Assembly (NCBI GenBank): GCA_904384225.1
Contig: CAJFJV010000015.1
Coordinates: 1-42,037, forward strand
Source of the DNA: an uncultured Oscillospiraceae bacterium
Lineage (GTDB): Bacteria > Bacillota > Clostridia > Oscillospirales > Ruminococcaceae
Direction: 5' to 3'
Length of the DNA: 42,037 nt
The notes beneath the pieces were generated by a model. That model was not told where the DNA came from and ran no database searches. It saw nothing but the letters and a program-made list of their open reading frames with translations. This document shows, piece after piece, positions 14,907 to 23,456 of the stretch (the first letter of the stretch is position 1; every line of letters begins with the position of its first letter). The position numbers were made by a program, and so were the translations under genes.

Positions 14907-16394
14907 TTACATATGCCGGCCAAAAACCTGAAATGCCTTATTCGGATCCATACTATAATTTCTCTCCCAATTAAGCACAATGCCTTGTTCGTCAAATGAC
15001 ACGGTCACATCGTCGATAAAAGGCGTCGTGTTCCAAACGAGCCGCATGCACAGTGTTTTTTCATCTTTCCATGCCATACTTGAAGCACACTGCTCATAAA
15101 AGAATGTAAAGCTGCCGCATTCCTGTTTTTCAAAACACCCTTTTCCTTCTTTAAAGCAGCCATATCCAAGCGGCAGCGTACAGCTGCGGCGTCCAATCCC
15201 TCTTGTAAACGGCGGCATATCGCAAAGTTCCATTGTAAACGTCGGATTCGTTTTTGAAAAATCAAAGCGTACAGATGCAATACCAGCAGGGTTTTGGGAG
15301 AGCGCATAGGTAATGCCGCTGTATTCTGCGGATGCAGTAACCGCTTCTTTTCCCTGTACCGGACAAATAGAAAGTTCTTTTAAACGTTTGCACAACGTGC
15401 TATAAGCGGAGGGATCAGGCGGAAGCGGTTTTTCATGCACTGCCGGAAGGATCGTCTCCCAAAGCACATCAAGCGGATCCTGAAGCCAGCCGGTTCCCTC
15501 ATTCATCACGATTACCATATCCTGCTTCGGAAGGACAATACAATACTGGCCGAATGCACCGTCTCCACGATAAACACCTTCTGGCTGGCAGCGCCAAAAC
15601 TGATAGCCATAGCCCTGCTTCCAATCCGGTGTTTCCCCGTGATTTTGATTGTCGGTCTGTTTGGCCGTTGCTGCATCAATCCATGCAGGATCTAAAAGCT
15701 GTTTTCCTTCCCACATTCCACGGTTTAAATAGAACTGACCGAATTTTGCTAAATCTTCAAGATGCACATTTAATCCATACCCACCGGTTGCATTACCCAT
15801 AGGGCACTTTTCAAAATACCAGCCATGGATCCCCAGCGGCTCAAACAGCCTCGGCGCCAAATACTCGTCCACCGTCTGACCCGTCAGCTTAGTCAGAATA
15901 GCGGACAACATATATGTAGCGCAGGTATTATACGTAAAAATTGTCCCTGGCTCACAGTCCACATAGCTTTCAAGGAATATTTTGACCCAGTCCTTATTAA
16001 GTTCACCAAGCATATGCTGCGGCGCTACGGAATGTCCTGTATTCATTGTCAGAAGATGCTTAACGCGCATTTTTTCCATATTCTCACACGGACGGCACGA
16101 AAGCTTTTCCGGAAAAAAGTCCACAACCCGGTCTTCTATAGACAGTAGCCCTTCCTGCACAGCAAAACCAATTGCTGTAGAAGTGAACGATTTGCTTAGT
16201 GAAAACAGCATGTGTGTAAGATCCGGTCGATACGGCGCATACCACCCCTCGGCAAATACCTTGCCATGCCGCAGAAGCATTATTCCGTGCACGCCGACAC
16301 CTTTTTCCAAAAATCCGTCCAACATCCGGCCGATAGCCGCACTCTCAACCCCTGCTTCTTCGGGTGTAGTGCGGGGCAACCGCTTTTCAGACAT
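14907..16394 (-). CDS. Beta-lactamase family serine hydrolase
   Basis: A 495-residue protein of the class C beta-lactamase/penicillin-binding-protein-like hydrolase superfamily (PF00144). The catalytic Ser-x-x-Lys is in FSLSKSFTSTAIGFA (about 70-75), and the Tyr-x-Asn box is YNTCATYMLSA (about 155). The third motif, usually HxG or KTG, is likely in the GDGAFGQYC region near 285. The C-terminal 150 residues form an extra beta domain. There is no signal peptide, so this is probably a cytoplasmic esterase or peptidase rather than an antibiotic beta-lactamase. AAGGAAGG selects the ATG at 16394; an upstream in-frame TTG at 16403 abuts that site. It lies downstream of the SGNH esterase and in the same direction, 58 bases apart. 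Confidence 0.85.
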   Translation of the reverse strand: MSEKRLPRTTPEEAGVESAAIGRMLDGFLEKGVGVHGIMLLRHGKVFAEGWYAPYRPDLTHMLFSLSKSFTSTAIGFAVQEGLLSIEDRVVDFFPEKLSCRPCENMEKMRVKHLLTMNTGHSVAPQHMLGELNKDWVKIFLESYVDCEPGTIFTYNTCATYMLSAILTKLTGQTVDEYLAPRLFEPLGIHGWYFEKCPMGNATGGYGLNVHLEDLAKFGQFYLNRGMWEGKQLLDPAWIDAATAKQTDNQNHGETPDWKQGYGYQFWRCQPEGVYRGDGAFGQYCIVLPKQDMVIVMNEGTGWLQDPLDVLWETILPAVHEKPLPPDPSAYSTLCKRLKELSICPVQGKEAVTASAEYSGITYALSQNPAGIASVRFDFSKTNPTFTMELCDMPPFTRGIGRRSCTLPLGYGCFKEGKGCFEKQECGSFTFFYEQCASSMAWKDEKTLCMRLVWNTTPFIDDVTVSFDEQGIVLNWERNYSMDPNKAFQVFGRHM

Positions 16395-16452
16395 GTTAAT
16401 CAACCCTTCCTTTCAAAATATAAACGGGCAAAAACGGGCAGCCGCTTTGCCT

Positions 16453-17112
16453 TTAAATACATTTTAAAAAAGCGCAAAGTTTTCTGGCAATCAGTGCATG
16501 CCCTACGTCGTTCGGATGCAATCCATCCGGACAAAAGCGTTCCCTATTGGCGGGGACAGATGGTACAATCCCTCCCTGCGCATAGAGGTCAAGCACAGGG
16601 ATACTATATTCTGCCGCTATCTCTTTGAGTAATTCTACATATTCCTTCAAAGTATAACCTGTTGCCGTATTCTTCACAGTTTCTTCAGTCCGATGCAGAG
16701 GTGTAAGTACAACCACCCCATCCGGATATTTTTCTGTCAATGACTGAAAAAGCACATGGAGCGCACCGCAATACGTTTCCGGCGTGTGATCGTTTCTGCT
16801 GCCGATCGGAGCCGTACCATGCCCGTAATCATTTGTCCCGCCAAATACAACCACCAAATCGGCGTCCGCATCAAGCGTGCGGCATCTATCCGAAAACGAA
16901 AGGCCGCCGTCATCCGGCTGCGCTGCAATACGCGTACCGCCGATTCCACAATTAATGGCCGCACGCAGGCCAAGTTCGCGCTTTACCCGCTCGCAGTAAA
17001 TATTCTGTGGATCAGACACGCCAACCCCTTCCGTTATACTATCTCCTAAAAAAACTGCTTTTTTCCCCTGAAGCCAGTGCGCCTGCACAATATGCGCCCC
17101 CTTCTGATTCAT
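16453..17112 (-). CDS. SGNH/GDSL-family esterase
   Basis: A 219-residue SGNH hydrolase. Block I is FLGDSITEG with the nucleophile Ser, block II Gly is in NCGIGGTRIA, block III is GGTNDYGHG with the oxyanion Asn, and block V is CPDGLHPNDVGH with the catalytic Asp and His. Cytoplasmic members of this group remove acetyl or acyl groups from sugars and other small esters. The frame is open to a TTG at 17151, but a promoter -10 box lies at 17140-17145, downstream of that codon, so the ATG at 17112 is the start. It is followed at 58 bases by the beta-lactamase-fold hydrolase, making a two-gene hydrolase unit, perhaps for deacylating imported glycans (inference). Confidence 0.88.
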   Translation of the reverse strand: MNQKGAHIVQAHWLQGKKAVFLGDSITEGVGVSDPQNIYCERVKRELGLRAAINCGIGGTRIAAQPDDGGLSFSDRCRTLDADADLVVVFGGTNDYGHGTAPIGSRNDHTPETYCGALHVLFQSLTEKYPDGVVVLTPLHRTEETVKNTATGYTLKEYVELLKEIAAEYSIPVLDLYAQGGIVPSVPANRERFCPDGLHPNDVGHALIARKLCAFLKCI

Positions 17113-17139
17113 CCGATTCTCAAAAATATGTTTAAGATG

Positions 17140-17168
17140 ATGATAGCACAAAACCCTGCTCTTTACAA
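17140..17168 (-). promoter_or_regulatory. Promoter of the SGNH-hydrolase unit
   Basis: TTGTAA, 17 bases, TATCAT on the minus strand. It decides the start of the downstream gene because it lies within the longest possible reading frame. Confidence 0.6.
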
Positions 17169-17382
17169 TAAGATTTTGTCCTTATATAAAAAGCCGCGTT
17201 GATCCGGACGGTTTCCGTGTAGCCCGCTTATTTTACCCGAACGCCGGTGAAAACAACTTTGAAACTCTTGGCTGTCTCCATGCAGGATATACATGAAATG
17301 CACCGGTTTTTACCTCTTTTCTATAAAGATACGAACCCTATACATGATTTTTTCGCATTTTCATAGTATGGACACAATTTCA
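17169..17382. other. Divergent intergenic region, nothing coding seen
   Basis: Between the divergent SGNH esterase and citrate synthase genes. Apart from the two promoters it holds no ORF with a ribosome binding site and no clear hairpin. Confidence 0.5.
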
Positions 17383-17391
17383 TGCTATACT
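17383..17391 (+). promoter_or_regulatory. Extended -10 promoter of citrate synthase
   Basis: TGCTATACT is an extended -10 element 38 bases before the start codon; the -35 region is poor. Confidence 0.55.
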
Positions 17392-17429
17392 AATTTAAAT
17401 TACAGACAGAAAAAAGGAGCGAATCAGAT

Positions 17430-18803
17430 ATGACAAACAATAACGACACGCGGTTCTCGGAAATCACTCCTGAAATTTATGAACTTTCCAAACTTTGCAC
17501 GGAGAACGGACAAATCTGCCCCGCTCTTTATACGCAGTATCAGGTTAACCGCGGCCTGCGCGATGTAAATGGAAACGGCGTTTTAACAGGCCTTACCGAA
17601 ATTTCTGAAATCCAGTCCAGCAAGCTTGTTGACGGCAAAAAAGTATCTTGTGAGGGAAAGCTTTTTTATCGCGGATATGATGTTGAAGAACTGGTAGCCG
17701 GCTTTTTAAAAGATAACCGCTTTGGTTTTGAAGAAACCGCTTTTCTTTTGCTTTTCGGACAACTTCCAGATAAAGCACAATTGGCAGACTTTAACGCTTT
17801 GCTTGCGCACTACCGCTCTCTTCCAACCAGTTTTGTGCGCGATATTATCATGAAGGCGCCAAGCCGCGATATGATGAATACGCTTGCAAGGAGCGTGCTC
17901 ACACTTTACTCCTATGACGACTCCGCCGATGATATCAGTATTCCGAATGTTCTGCGCCAATGCCTGCAGCTGATCGCATTGTTCCCAATGCTCAGCGTAT
18001 ACGGATATCAAGCCTACAGCCATTATCACGATGGAAACAGCCTGTTTATTCACAGCCCGGTTCCGGAGCTTTCTACTTCGGAAAATATCCTGCATATTCT
18101 CCGTCCGGACAGCCAATATACAGAACTGGAAGCGCGTATTCTGGATTTGGCGCTTGTACTGCATGCCGAACACGGCGGCGGCAACAACTCTACCTTTACG
18201 ACGCATGTTGTCTCCTCTTCCGGTTCGGATACCTATTCGGTCATTGCTGCGGCAATCGGCTCTTTAAAGGGACCGAAACACGGCGGCGCAAACATTAAAG
18301 TTGTACAAATGTTCGACGATATGAAGAATACGCTTTCCGACTGGAATGACGAAGGGGAAATCCGCGATTATCTGTGCCGTCTGCTGCGCAAAGAAGCCTT
18401 TGACCGGGCAGGGCTAATCTATGGAATGGGGCATGCCGTCTACTCCCTGTCAGACCCGCGTGCCAATATATTCAAAGGTTTTGTTAAAAAGCTTGCCGAA
18501 GAAAAGGGAATGGATAAAGAGTTTGCACTTTATTCAGCGGTTGAGCGTCTTGCACCGGAAGTTATATCAGCAGAACGCCGCATCTATAAAGGCGTCAGCG
18601 CAAACGTTGATTTTTATTCCGGCTTCGTCTATAACATGCTGGGACTGCCGACTGAGCTGTTTACGCCAATTTTCGCAATTGCGCGTATTGCCGGTTGGAG
18701 CGCGCATCGAATTGAAGAGCTGATCAATGCAGGTAAAATCATCAGGCCCGCATATAAAAATGTACAGGAGCGCCGCGCCTACATTCCAATGGAAAACCGA
18801 TGA
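17430..18803 (+). CDS. Citrate synthase
   Basis: A 457-residue citrate/2-methylcitrate synthase family protein, condensing acetyl-CoA and oxaloacetate in the cytoplasm. Active-site segments are visible: EHGGGNNSTF (about 248), GPKHGGANIK (about 287, catalytic His), GMGHAVYSLSDPRA (about 331) and NVDFYSGFVYNMLG with the catalytic Asp (about 391). It has an extra N-terminal 60-residue segment and the clostridial-type insertion before the first His motif. Some clostridia use an Re-type synthase instead; this one is of the Si-type fold family. AAAGGAG precedes the ATG. No aconitase or isocitrate dehydrogenase is adjacent; the C-S lyase follows by 42 bases and may be co-transcribed. Confidence 0.93.
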   Translation: MTNNNDTRFSEITPEIYELSKLCTENGQICPALYTQYQVNRGLRDVNGNGVLTGLTEISEIQSSKLVDGKKVSCEGKLFYRGYDVEELVAGFLKDNRFGFEETAFLLLFGQLPDKAQLADFNALLAHYRSLPTSFVRDIIMKAPSRDMMNTLARSVLTLYSYDDSADDISIPNVLRQCLQLIALFPMLSVYGYQAYSHYHDGNSLFIHSPVPELSTSENILHILRPDSQYTELEARILDLALVLHAEHGGGNNSTFTTHVVSSSGSDTYSVIAAAIGSLKGPKHGGANIKVVQMFDDMKNTLSDWNDEGEIRDYLCRLLRKEAFDRAGLIYGMGHAVYSLSDPRANIFKGFVKKLAEEKGMDKEFALYSAVERLAPEVISAERRIYKGVSANVDFYSGFVYNMLGLPTELFTPIFAIARIAGWSAHRIEELINAGKIIRPAYKNVQERRAYIPMENR

Positions 18804-18845
18804 TACTACTCTTTATCTTTTGCATAAAATAAGGAGGTAGTTCCT

Positions 18846-20054
18846 GTGAAATATGATTTTACCACGCTTATGGATCGGCATGGTAAGGACGCCATCGCCC
18901 TTGACCATATTCCGATTCCAGACGCACAGATCCGTACAGGCTTTTCCCGCATCCCAATGTGGGTGGCAGATATGAATTTTCCAACAGCCCCTTCCGTCGT
19001 CAACGCCATAGCAAAACGGATTGCCCATCCTGCTTTCGGTTATTTCGATATACGCGATGAATATTATGACGCGGTTATCAATTGGCATAAGACAAGGAAT
19101 GGGATACAGGATTTGACGCGGGCATGCATTGGCTATGAAAATGGTGTGCTCGGCGGTCTGATTTCCGCCGTCCGCGTACTGGCGGAAGACGGTGCAAAAA
19201 TTTTAATCCACACACCCGCTTATATCGGGTTTACCGGATGTCTTACCAACAACGGCTATCATATTGTACACAGCCCCTTAATACGCGATGAAAAAGGGAT
19301 TTGGCGCATGGATTTTGACGATATGGAACAAAAGCTCCGGGAAGAGAAAATTCATGTCGCGGTATTTTGCTCCCCACACAATCCCTGCGGACGCGTTTGG
19401 GAGCAATGGGAAATCGAAAAAGCGATGGACGTTTTCCGCCGGAACGATTGTTATGTTATCAGTGACGAAATCTGGTCTGATCTTCTGCTGGACGGGCATC
19501 GCCATATTCCCGCTTATTCTGTATCTGAAGACGCAAAGATGCGCACAGTGACTTTGTATGCACCGAGCAAGACATTTAATCTGGCAGGCCTGATAGGCGC
19601 ATATCATATTATTTACAATCCATACCTGCGCGATCGTGTGGAAAAGCAATCTTCTCTTTCCCACTATAACAGCTGCAACGTCTTATCCATGCACGCTTTA
19701 ATCGGCGCATACAGCCCGGAAGGAGCCGAGTGGGTTGACGAATTGCGCCAAGTGCTTTCCCGCAATATGGAGTATGCCTGCTCTTACATCACGACACACT
19801 TCAAAGGGGTTTCTTTTGCGAAGCCGGAAGGCACCTATATGCTGTTTTTGGATTGTGAAGCATGGTGCCGCTCTCACAATAAAACCATTGATGCGCTGCA
19901 AAGGGCTGGAATTGCCTGCGGCGTCATCTGGCAGGATGGTCGTCCCTTCGGCGGGGCATACAGTATCCGTATGAATCTTGCGCTGCCATTTTCACTGGTA
20001 GAAGAAGCGATGGAACGTCTGGACCGTTTTGTATTTTCTGGTGGGACTGAATAA
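18846..20054 (+). CDS. MalY/PatB-type cystathionine beta-lyase (C-S lyase)
   Basis: A 402-residue PLP enzyme of the MalY/PatB branch of fold type I aminotransferases. It has the family start MWVADMNFPTAPSVVNAI, the CSPHNPCGRVW loop (about 178), VISDEIWSDLLLDG with the PLP-binding Asp (about 217) and APSKTFNLAGL with the PLP lysine (about 241). Enzymes of this group split the C-S bond of cystathionine or related thioethers to give homocysteine, pyruvate and ammonia. The start is GTG, fixed by AAGGAGG nine bases upstream. It follows citrate synthase and is convergent with luxS, which also produces homocysteine, so a shared role in the methionine cycle is plausible. Confidence 0.92.
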   Translation: MKYDFTTLMDRHGKDAIALDHIPIPDAQIRTGFSRIPMWVADMNFPTAPSVVNAIAKRIAHPAFGYFDIRDEYYDAVINWHKTRNGIQDLTRACIGYENGVLGGLISAVRVLAEDGAKILIHTPAYIGFTGCLTNNGYHIVHSPLIRDEKGIWRMDFDDMEQKLREEKIHVAVFCSPHNPCGRVWEQWEIEKAMDVFRRNDCYVISDEIWSDLLLDGHRHIPAYSVSEDAKMRTVTLYAPSKTFNLAGLIGAYHIIYNPYLRDRVEKQSSLSHYNSCNVLSMHALIGAYSPEGAEWVDELRQVLSRNMEYACSYITTHFKGVSFAKPEGTYMLFLDCEAWCRSHNKTIDALQRAGIACGVIWQDGRPFGGAYSIRMNLALPFSLVEEAMERLDRFVFSGGTE

Positions 20055-20100
20055 ATAAACTTTGTGCATAGCCTAAAACGGCATATTTTAAAGCAGAGGC

Positions 20101-20141
20101 AGCAAAAAGGGAAGAGGGTACGCCCCTCTTCCCTTTTTGCT
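20101..20141. terminator. Bidirectional terminator between the C-S lyase gene and luxS
   Basis: An 18-base-pair perfect stem (20101-20118 with 20124-20141) including A- and T-tracts, placed between convergent genes. Confidence 0.92.
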
Positions 20142-20202
20142 GTTAAGACCATATTATTTCACGAATGGAGATGCAGCTATATGTTTGTTTTATTATATTC
20201 CG

Positions 20203-20664
20203 TTAAGCAGGATAAACAAGCTGCTCAGGCGTCCAATCTTTTAATACAACGCTCATATCTGCCGCAACAGCTTTTGCTCCTTCCAAATCATGCTCCAAGT
20301 AGTTGCCGCACTCTTTCCGTTCACTTCCCGGTATCTTTCCTGAAAAGTTTTGGATAAAAGCAAAGCTTTCTTGCACAAGACGTATTGCATTTTCATGCCT
20401 TAACGTATCGCGCACCAACAAATAAAAGCCCGTACGACAGCCCATCGGCCCTACGTAGATGATTTCACTGCCATAAATCGAATTCCGCGCATATGTTGCG
20501 AACAAGTGCTCAAACGTATGCATTGCACCGTTTGTAAGATAATCTCCTGCATTTGGCACTTTCATACGAATATCATATGTTATCACATCCCCATCCTTGC
20601 GCGAAAGATACATTCCCTTTCTAAGCAGGTCATGATCCACATCAAAACTTGCAATCCGTTTCAT
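20203..20664 (-). CDS. luxS: S-ribosylhomocysteine lyase LuxS
   Basis: A 153-residue LuxS protein, which cleaves S-ribosylhomocysteine to homocysteine and the AI-2 precursor DPD in the activated-methyl cycle. The metal ligands are clear: HTFEHLFATYARN supplies two His, and KECGNY the third ligand Cys; GPMGCRTGFYL contains the catalytic Cys. Length matches the family. The start is the ATG of MKRIASFDVDHDLL, preceded by AGGGAGG; a longer in-frame start at 20682 overlaps that site. It is a lone gene on the minus strand and shares a terminator with the convergent C-S lyase gene. Confidence 0.96.
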   Translation of the reverse strand: MKRIASFDVDHDLLRKGMYLSRKDGDVITYDIRMKVPNAGDYLTNGAMHTFEHLFATYARNSIYGSEIIYVGPMGCRTGFYLLVRDTLRHENAIRLVQESFAFIQNFSGKIPGSERKECGNYLEHDLEGAKAVAADMSVVLKDWTPEQLVYPA

Positions 20665-21001
20665 CTTTTCCTCCCTAAACATTTGGTTCAGAATAAAACT
20701 GCCATATTGGCCTTCTCTCTTTTTCTTTATCTTATCACGCTTTTTTCAAAACAGCAAGTTAGAATGGATAAAAAAGGGAACTGCCTTTTTGTGATACAAT
20801 AAATATGCCGTCTTTTGCCCGACAGAGAATTTTCAAACATTTCGACAAGGCGATACCGTCATATTTAAAAAGTGCTGGCCATTCAAAAGGCCTCATGCTA
20901 TTATTAAACAGAAAAAAGGGCGTCAAAAAATCCTGTTGGCCTTGCTTTCGTTTTCCTTAAAAATAACCTTTCTCAAAAGACAGCGTGTTAAAAATGCAGA
21001 A
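20665..21001. other. Intergenic region upstream of yceD and luxS
   Basis: About 340 bases between divergent luxS and the yceD promoters. I see only AT-rich sequence, the short repeats TGGCC/AGGCC and a weak TACAAT box near 20794; no supported gene. Half-sites for a regulator are not evident. Confidence 0.45.
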
Positions 21002-21030
21002 TTGTTTTCAAACTGTATCTGCGGTATAAT
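21002..21030 (+). promoter_or_regulatory. Distal promoter of yceD-rpmF
   Basis: TTGTTT, 17 bases, TATAAT. It lies 88 bases upstream of the proximal promoter. Confidence 0.55.
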
Positions 21031-21089
21031 AAAAAAGCGGAGAAATCGCCGGACTATTCGGTTTGTACATGAAAAATCGTATTTTTTTA

Positions 21090-21118
21090 TTGACAAGCCG
21101 TCCTGCTTTCGATATAAT
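21090..21118 (+). promoter_or_regulatory. Proximal promoter of yceD-rpmF
   Basis: TTGACA and TATAAT, both perfect, with a 17-base spacer; the transcript starts about 20 bases before the coding region. This strength fits a ribosomal-protein gene. Confidence 0.92.
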
Positions 21119-21146
21119 AAATAGGCATGGCAATTGAGGTGTGATT

Positions 21147-21638
21147 ATGGTACTGAATCTAAAGCAGATCTTTGACATAACCGGTGAAAACCTGTCGTTT
21201 TCTTACGATATGGATCTCTCGGAATATCCGCTTTATGGTGCTTATCCGTTTATCACTCCTGTACACTTAGAAGGCGAGGTTAAAAACAGGGCCGGTGTAG
21301 TGGAACTCCATTATACTGCACAGTTTACACTTTCCCTTGCCTGTGACAGATGCCTTACGGATTTTACGCGCGATTACACGCTGCCGTTTTCTGAAATCCT
21401 TGTGTCAAACGGGGATACGAACGATGACGAGTATATTGCGGCGGAAGACGGCATGCTTGACATGGATGCGCTTGCTGTATCAGATATCCTTCTGACTCTA
21501 CCATCCAAGCAGCTTTGCAGGGATGACTGCAAAGGTTTGTGTCCAATGTGCGGCATGAATTTAAATAATGGTGTCTGCCAGTGTAAGAAAAAAGAGATCG
21601 ATCCGCGGCTTCAGGCCCTGGGCGATTTGCTTCAATAA
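21147..21638 (+). CDS. yceD: DUF177 protein YceD (23S rRNA accumulation protein)
   Basis: A 163-residue DUF177 protein, in plants and bacteria linked to accumulation of 23S rRNA and to large-subunit assembly. CDRCL (about 67-71) and a C-terminal knuckle with CKGLCPMCGMNLNNGVCQC supply the metal-binding cysteines typical of Firmicute members, and the acidic middle NDDEYIAAEDGMLDMD is conserved. GAGG seven bases upstream fixes ATG 21147 rather than the GTG at 21141. It lies 26 bases before rpmF and shares its promoter, the standard arrangement in bacteria. Confidence 0.92.
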   Translation: MVLNLKQIFDITGENLSFSYDMDLSEYPLYGAYPFITPVHLEGEVKNRAGVVELHYTAQFTLSLACDRCLTDFTRDYTLPFSEILVSNGDTNDDEYIAAEDGMLDMDALAVSDILLTLPSKQLCRDDCKGLCPMCGMNLNNGVCQCKKKEIDPRLQALGDLLQ

Positions 21639-21664
21639 GCAAATACTTTAAAGGAGGTGCCAAA

Positions 21665-21847
21665 ATGGCTGTTCCAAAGAGAAAAGTATCCAAAGCAAGA
21701 CGTGATAAGAGACGTTCTAATGTATGGAAGCTTGACGTTCCGGCATTTTCCAAATGCCCGCAGTGCGGCGAGCTGAAAGCCCCGCATAAGGTCTGCGTAA
21801 ACTGCGGTTATTACAAAGGCGTTCAGGTGCTGAAAAAAGAGGCGTAA
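21665..21847 (+). CDS. rpmF: 50S ribosomal protein L32
   Basis: A 60-residue L32 with the conserved start MAVPKRKVSKARRDKRRSNV and the zinc-ribbon pair CPQC (residues 31-34) and CVNC (44-47). This is the zinc-containing C+ form. AAGGAGG precedes the ATG by six bases. Confidence 0.98.
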   Translation: MAVPKRKVSKARRDKRRSNVWKLDVPAFSKCPQCGELKAPHKVCVNCGYYKGVQVLKKEA

Positions 21848-21866
21848 TCCGTCTTAGCCTTTTAAG

Positions 21867-21896
21867 GCAGGGCTTTTTTCAACCAGCCCTGCTTTC
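21867..21896 (+). terminator. First hairpin after rpmF
   Basis: GCAGGGCT and AGCCCTGC flank a ten-base loop, followed by a weak T-rich tail. Confidence 0.5.
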
Positions 21897-21904
21897 GCTT
21901 GTTT

Positions 21905-21946
21905 AAAAAAGCTGCCGTCCGAAGCTTTTGTGGCGGCAGCTTTTTT
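21905..21946 (+). terminator. Main terminator of yceD-rpmF
   Basis: A stem AAAAAAGCTGCCG / CGGCAGCTTTTTT with a 16-base loop and a long T-tract. Confidence 0.88.
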
Positions 21947-22001
21947 GTTTTTTCCTCGAGGATCATGATATCCCTTTTAAAAGGTGCAAGGAGGCATTTT
22001 T

Positions 22002-23315
22002 TTGAGTGTTACTGTCTTTTCTGTGGATGCAAAAAGCCCCGCTGCAAAAAAGCATATCAAGCCCGGTGATATCCTTCACACAATAAACGGCAATGATATA
22101 AATGACGTGCTTGACTATGATTTTTATGCTGCGGATAGCCGTCTTGTACTCCAAATGACTTCCGCTTCAGGAAAAGAACGAACAGTTCGGATTAAAAAGG
22201 ATGAGTATGCCGATCTGGGATTATCGTTTGAAACATATCTAATAGATAGACAGCACACTTGCCGCAACGATTGTATTTTCTGCTTTGTAAATCAAATGCC
22301 TCCCGGTATGCGTGAGAGCTTGTACGTAAAAGATGACGATGCCCGCCTCTCTTTTTTGTTTGGCAACTATATTACCTTAACAAATATGCCGGATTCGGAA
22401 ATTGACCGGATTATTAAAATGCATATCTCCCCCATCAATGTATCTGTCCATACAACCAATCCGCAGCTAAGGTGCAAAATGATGAAAAACCGTTTTGCCG
22501 GCGAGGCATTACAAAAGCTGTACCGACTTGCCAAAGCCGGTATCGGCATAAATTGCCAGCTTGTGCTCTGCCCGGGCATGAACGACGGGACAGAACTTGA
22601 CCGCACACTTGCGGATCTTTCCGCATTTTATCCGGCGGTACAGACCATTGCATGCGTTCCGGTTGGCGTCACAAAGTATCGTGAAGGGCTTCCCCATCTT
22701 GAGCCATATACCCAGAAAACTGCTGCAGAGACGATCGATCGGATCGAAACGTTTTCATCGGCTTTTTTAGAAAAACATGGCTGCCGCCTTGCTTTTCCAG
22801 CAGACGAATTTTTTATTCTGGCAAAGAGAAGTATACCGGAAGCAGACTATTATGAAGATTTTGGACAGCTTGACAACGGTGTTGGGATTATCGCTTTGCA
22901 GCGGAAGGAATTCTTAGATGCGCTTGAAACGATTCCGGAAAGCAACAACTTCCGCCATGTCACCATTGCAACCGGTGTTGCTGCAGCACCTTTTTTAAAA
23001 CAGCTTGTTGACGCAGCGAAAAAGAAATGGCATAATTTAAAGTGTGATGTTGTGGCAATTCAAAATGATTATTTCGGGCATACCATTACTGTTGCCGGAC
23101 TCATCACCGGTACTGATTTGACTGCCCAACTCAAAGGCAGAGAGCTTGGCTCGGAACTTTTGCTTCCAAACTGTATGCTGCGCCACGAACAGGATCGTTT
23201 TTTAGACGACATGCTTCTTTCCACCGTCTGTGAAGTGCTCGGTGTGAAAGTACGGCTTGTTTCAAATGACGGCGCAGATGTGCTTGCTGCAATCATCGGG
23301 CAGGATTCCATTTAA
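22002..23315 (+). CDS. DUF512 family PDZ-radical SAM protein
   Basis: A 437-residue protein with an N-terminal PDZ-like domain (about 1-70), a central radical-SAM-like domain and a C-terminal DUF512 domain (about 190-400). The iron-sulfur cysteines are in CRNDCIFCF (about 86-94), a variant of CxxxCxxC, followed by the family motif LSFLFGNYITLTNM. Members are widespread next to der in Firmicutes, but their substrate is unknown. AAGGAGG at 21988-21994 selects a TTG start at 22002; an in-frame GTG at 21984 precedes the ribosome binding site. It heads the der-plsY-gpsA block. Confidence 0.9.
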   Translation: MSVTVFSVDAKSPAAKKHIKPGDILHTINGNDINDVLDYDFYAADSRLVLQMTSASGKERTVRIKKDEYADLGLSFETYLIDRQHTCRNDCIFCFVNQMPPGMRESLYVKDDDARLSFLFGNYITLTNMPDSEIDRIIKMHISPINVSVHTTNPQLRCKMMKNRFAGEALQKLYRLAKAGIGINCQLVLCPGMNDGTELDRTLADLSAFYPAVQTIACVPVGVTKYREGLPHLEPYTQKTAAETIDRIETFSSAFLEKHGCRLAFPADEFFILAKRSIPEADYYEDFGQLDNGVGIIALQRKEFLDALETIPESNNFRHVTIATGVAAAPFLKQLVDAAKKKWHNLKCDVVAIQNDYFGHTITVAGLITGTDLTAQLKGRELGSELLLPNCMLRHEQDRFLDDMLLSTVCEVLGVKVRLVSNDGADVLAAIIGQDSI

Positions 23316-23456
23316 GTTGCTATATATACCTTTTTATAGCTATCCTGCCTTTTTAGACAAATCCACCGGTTTTCCGGTACAGCATACAATGAGTGCAGGC
23401 ACAGCCTGTCGGCGTGCCGCTTGCCGAAAAAAAGCGGCAGAACGGAGGTTATCTTT

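Noticed and set aside
14907-16394. Serine hydrolase as an antibiotic beta-lactamase
   Set aside because: No signal peptide, and the large C-terminal domain is unlike AmpC; this branch is mainly esterases and peptidases.
23421-23456. Longer der start with residues MPKKSGRTEVIF
   Set aside because: The ribosome binding site AACGGAGG lies inside this stretch and points to the TTG at 23457.
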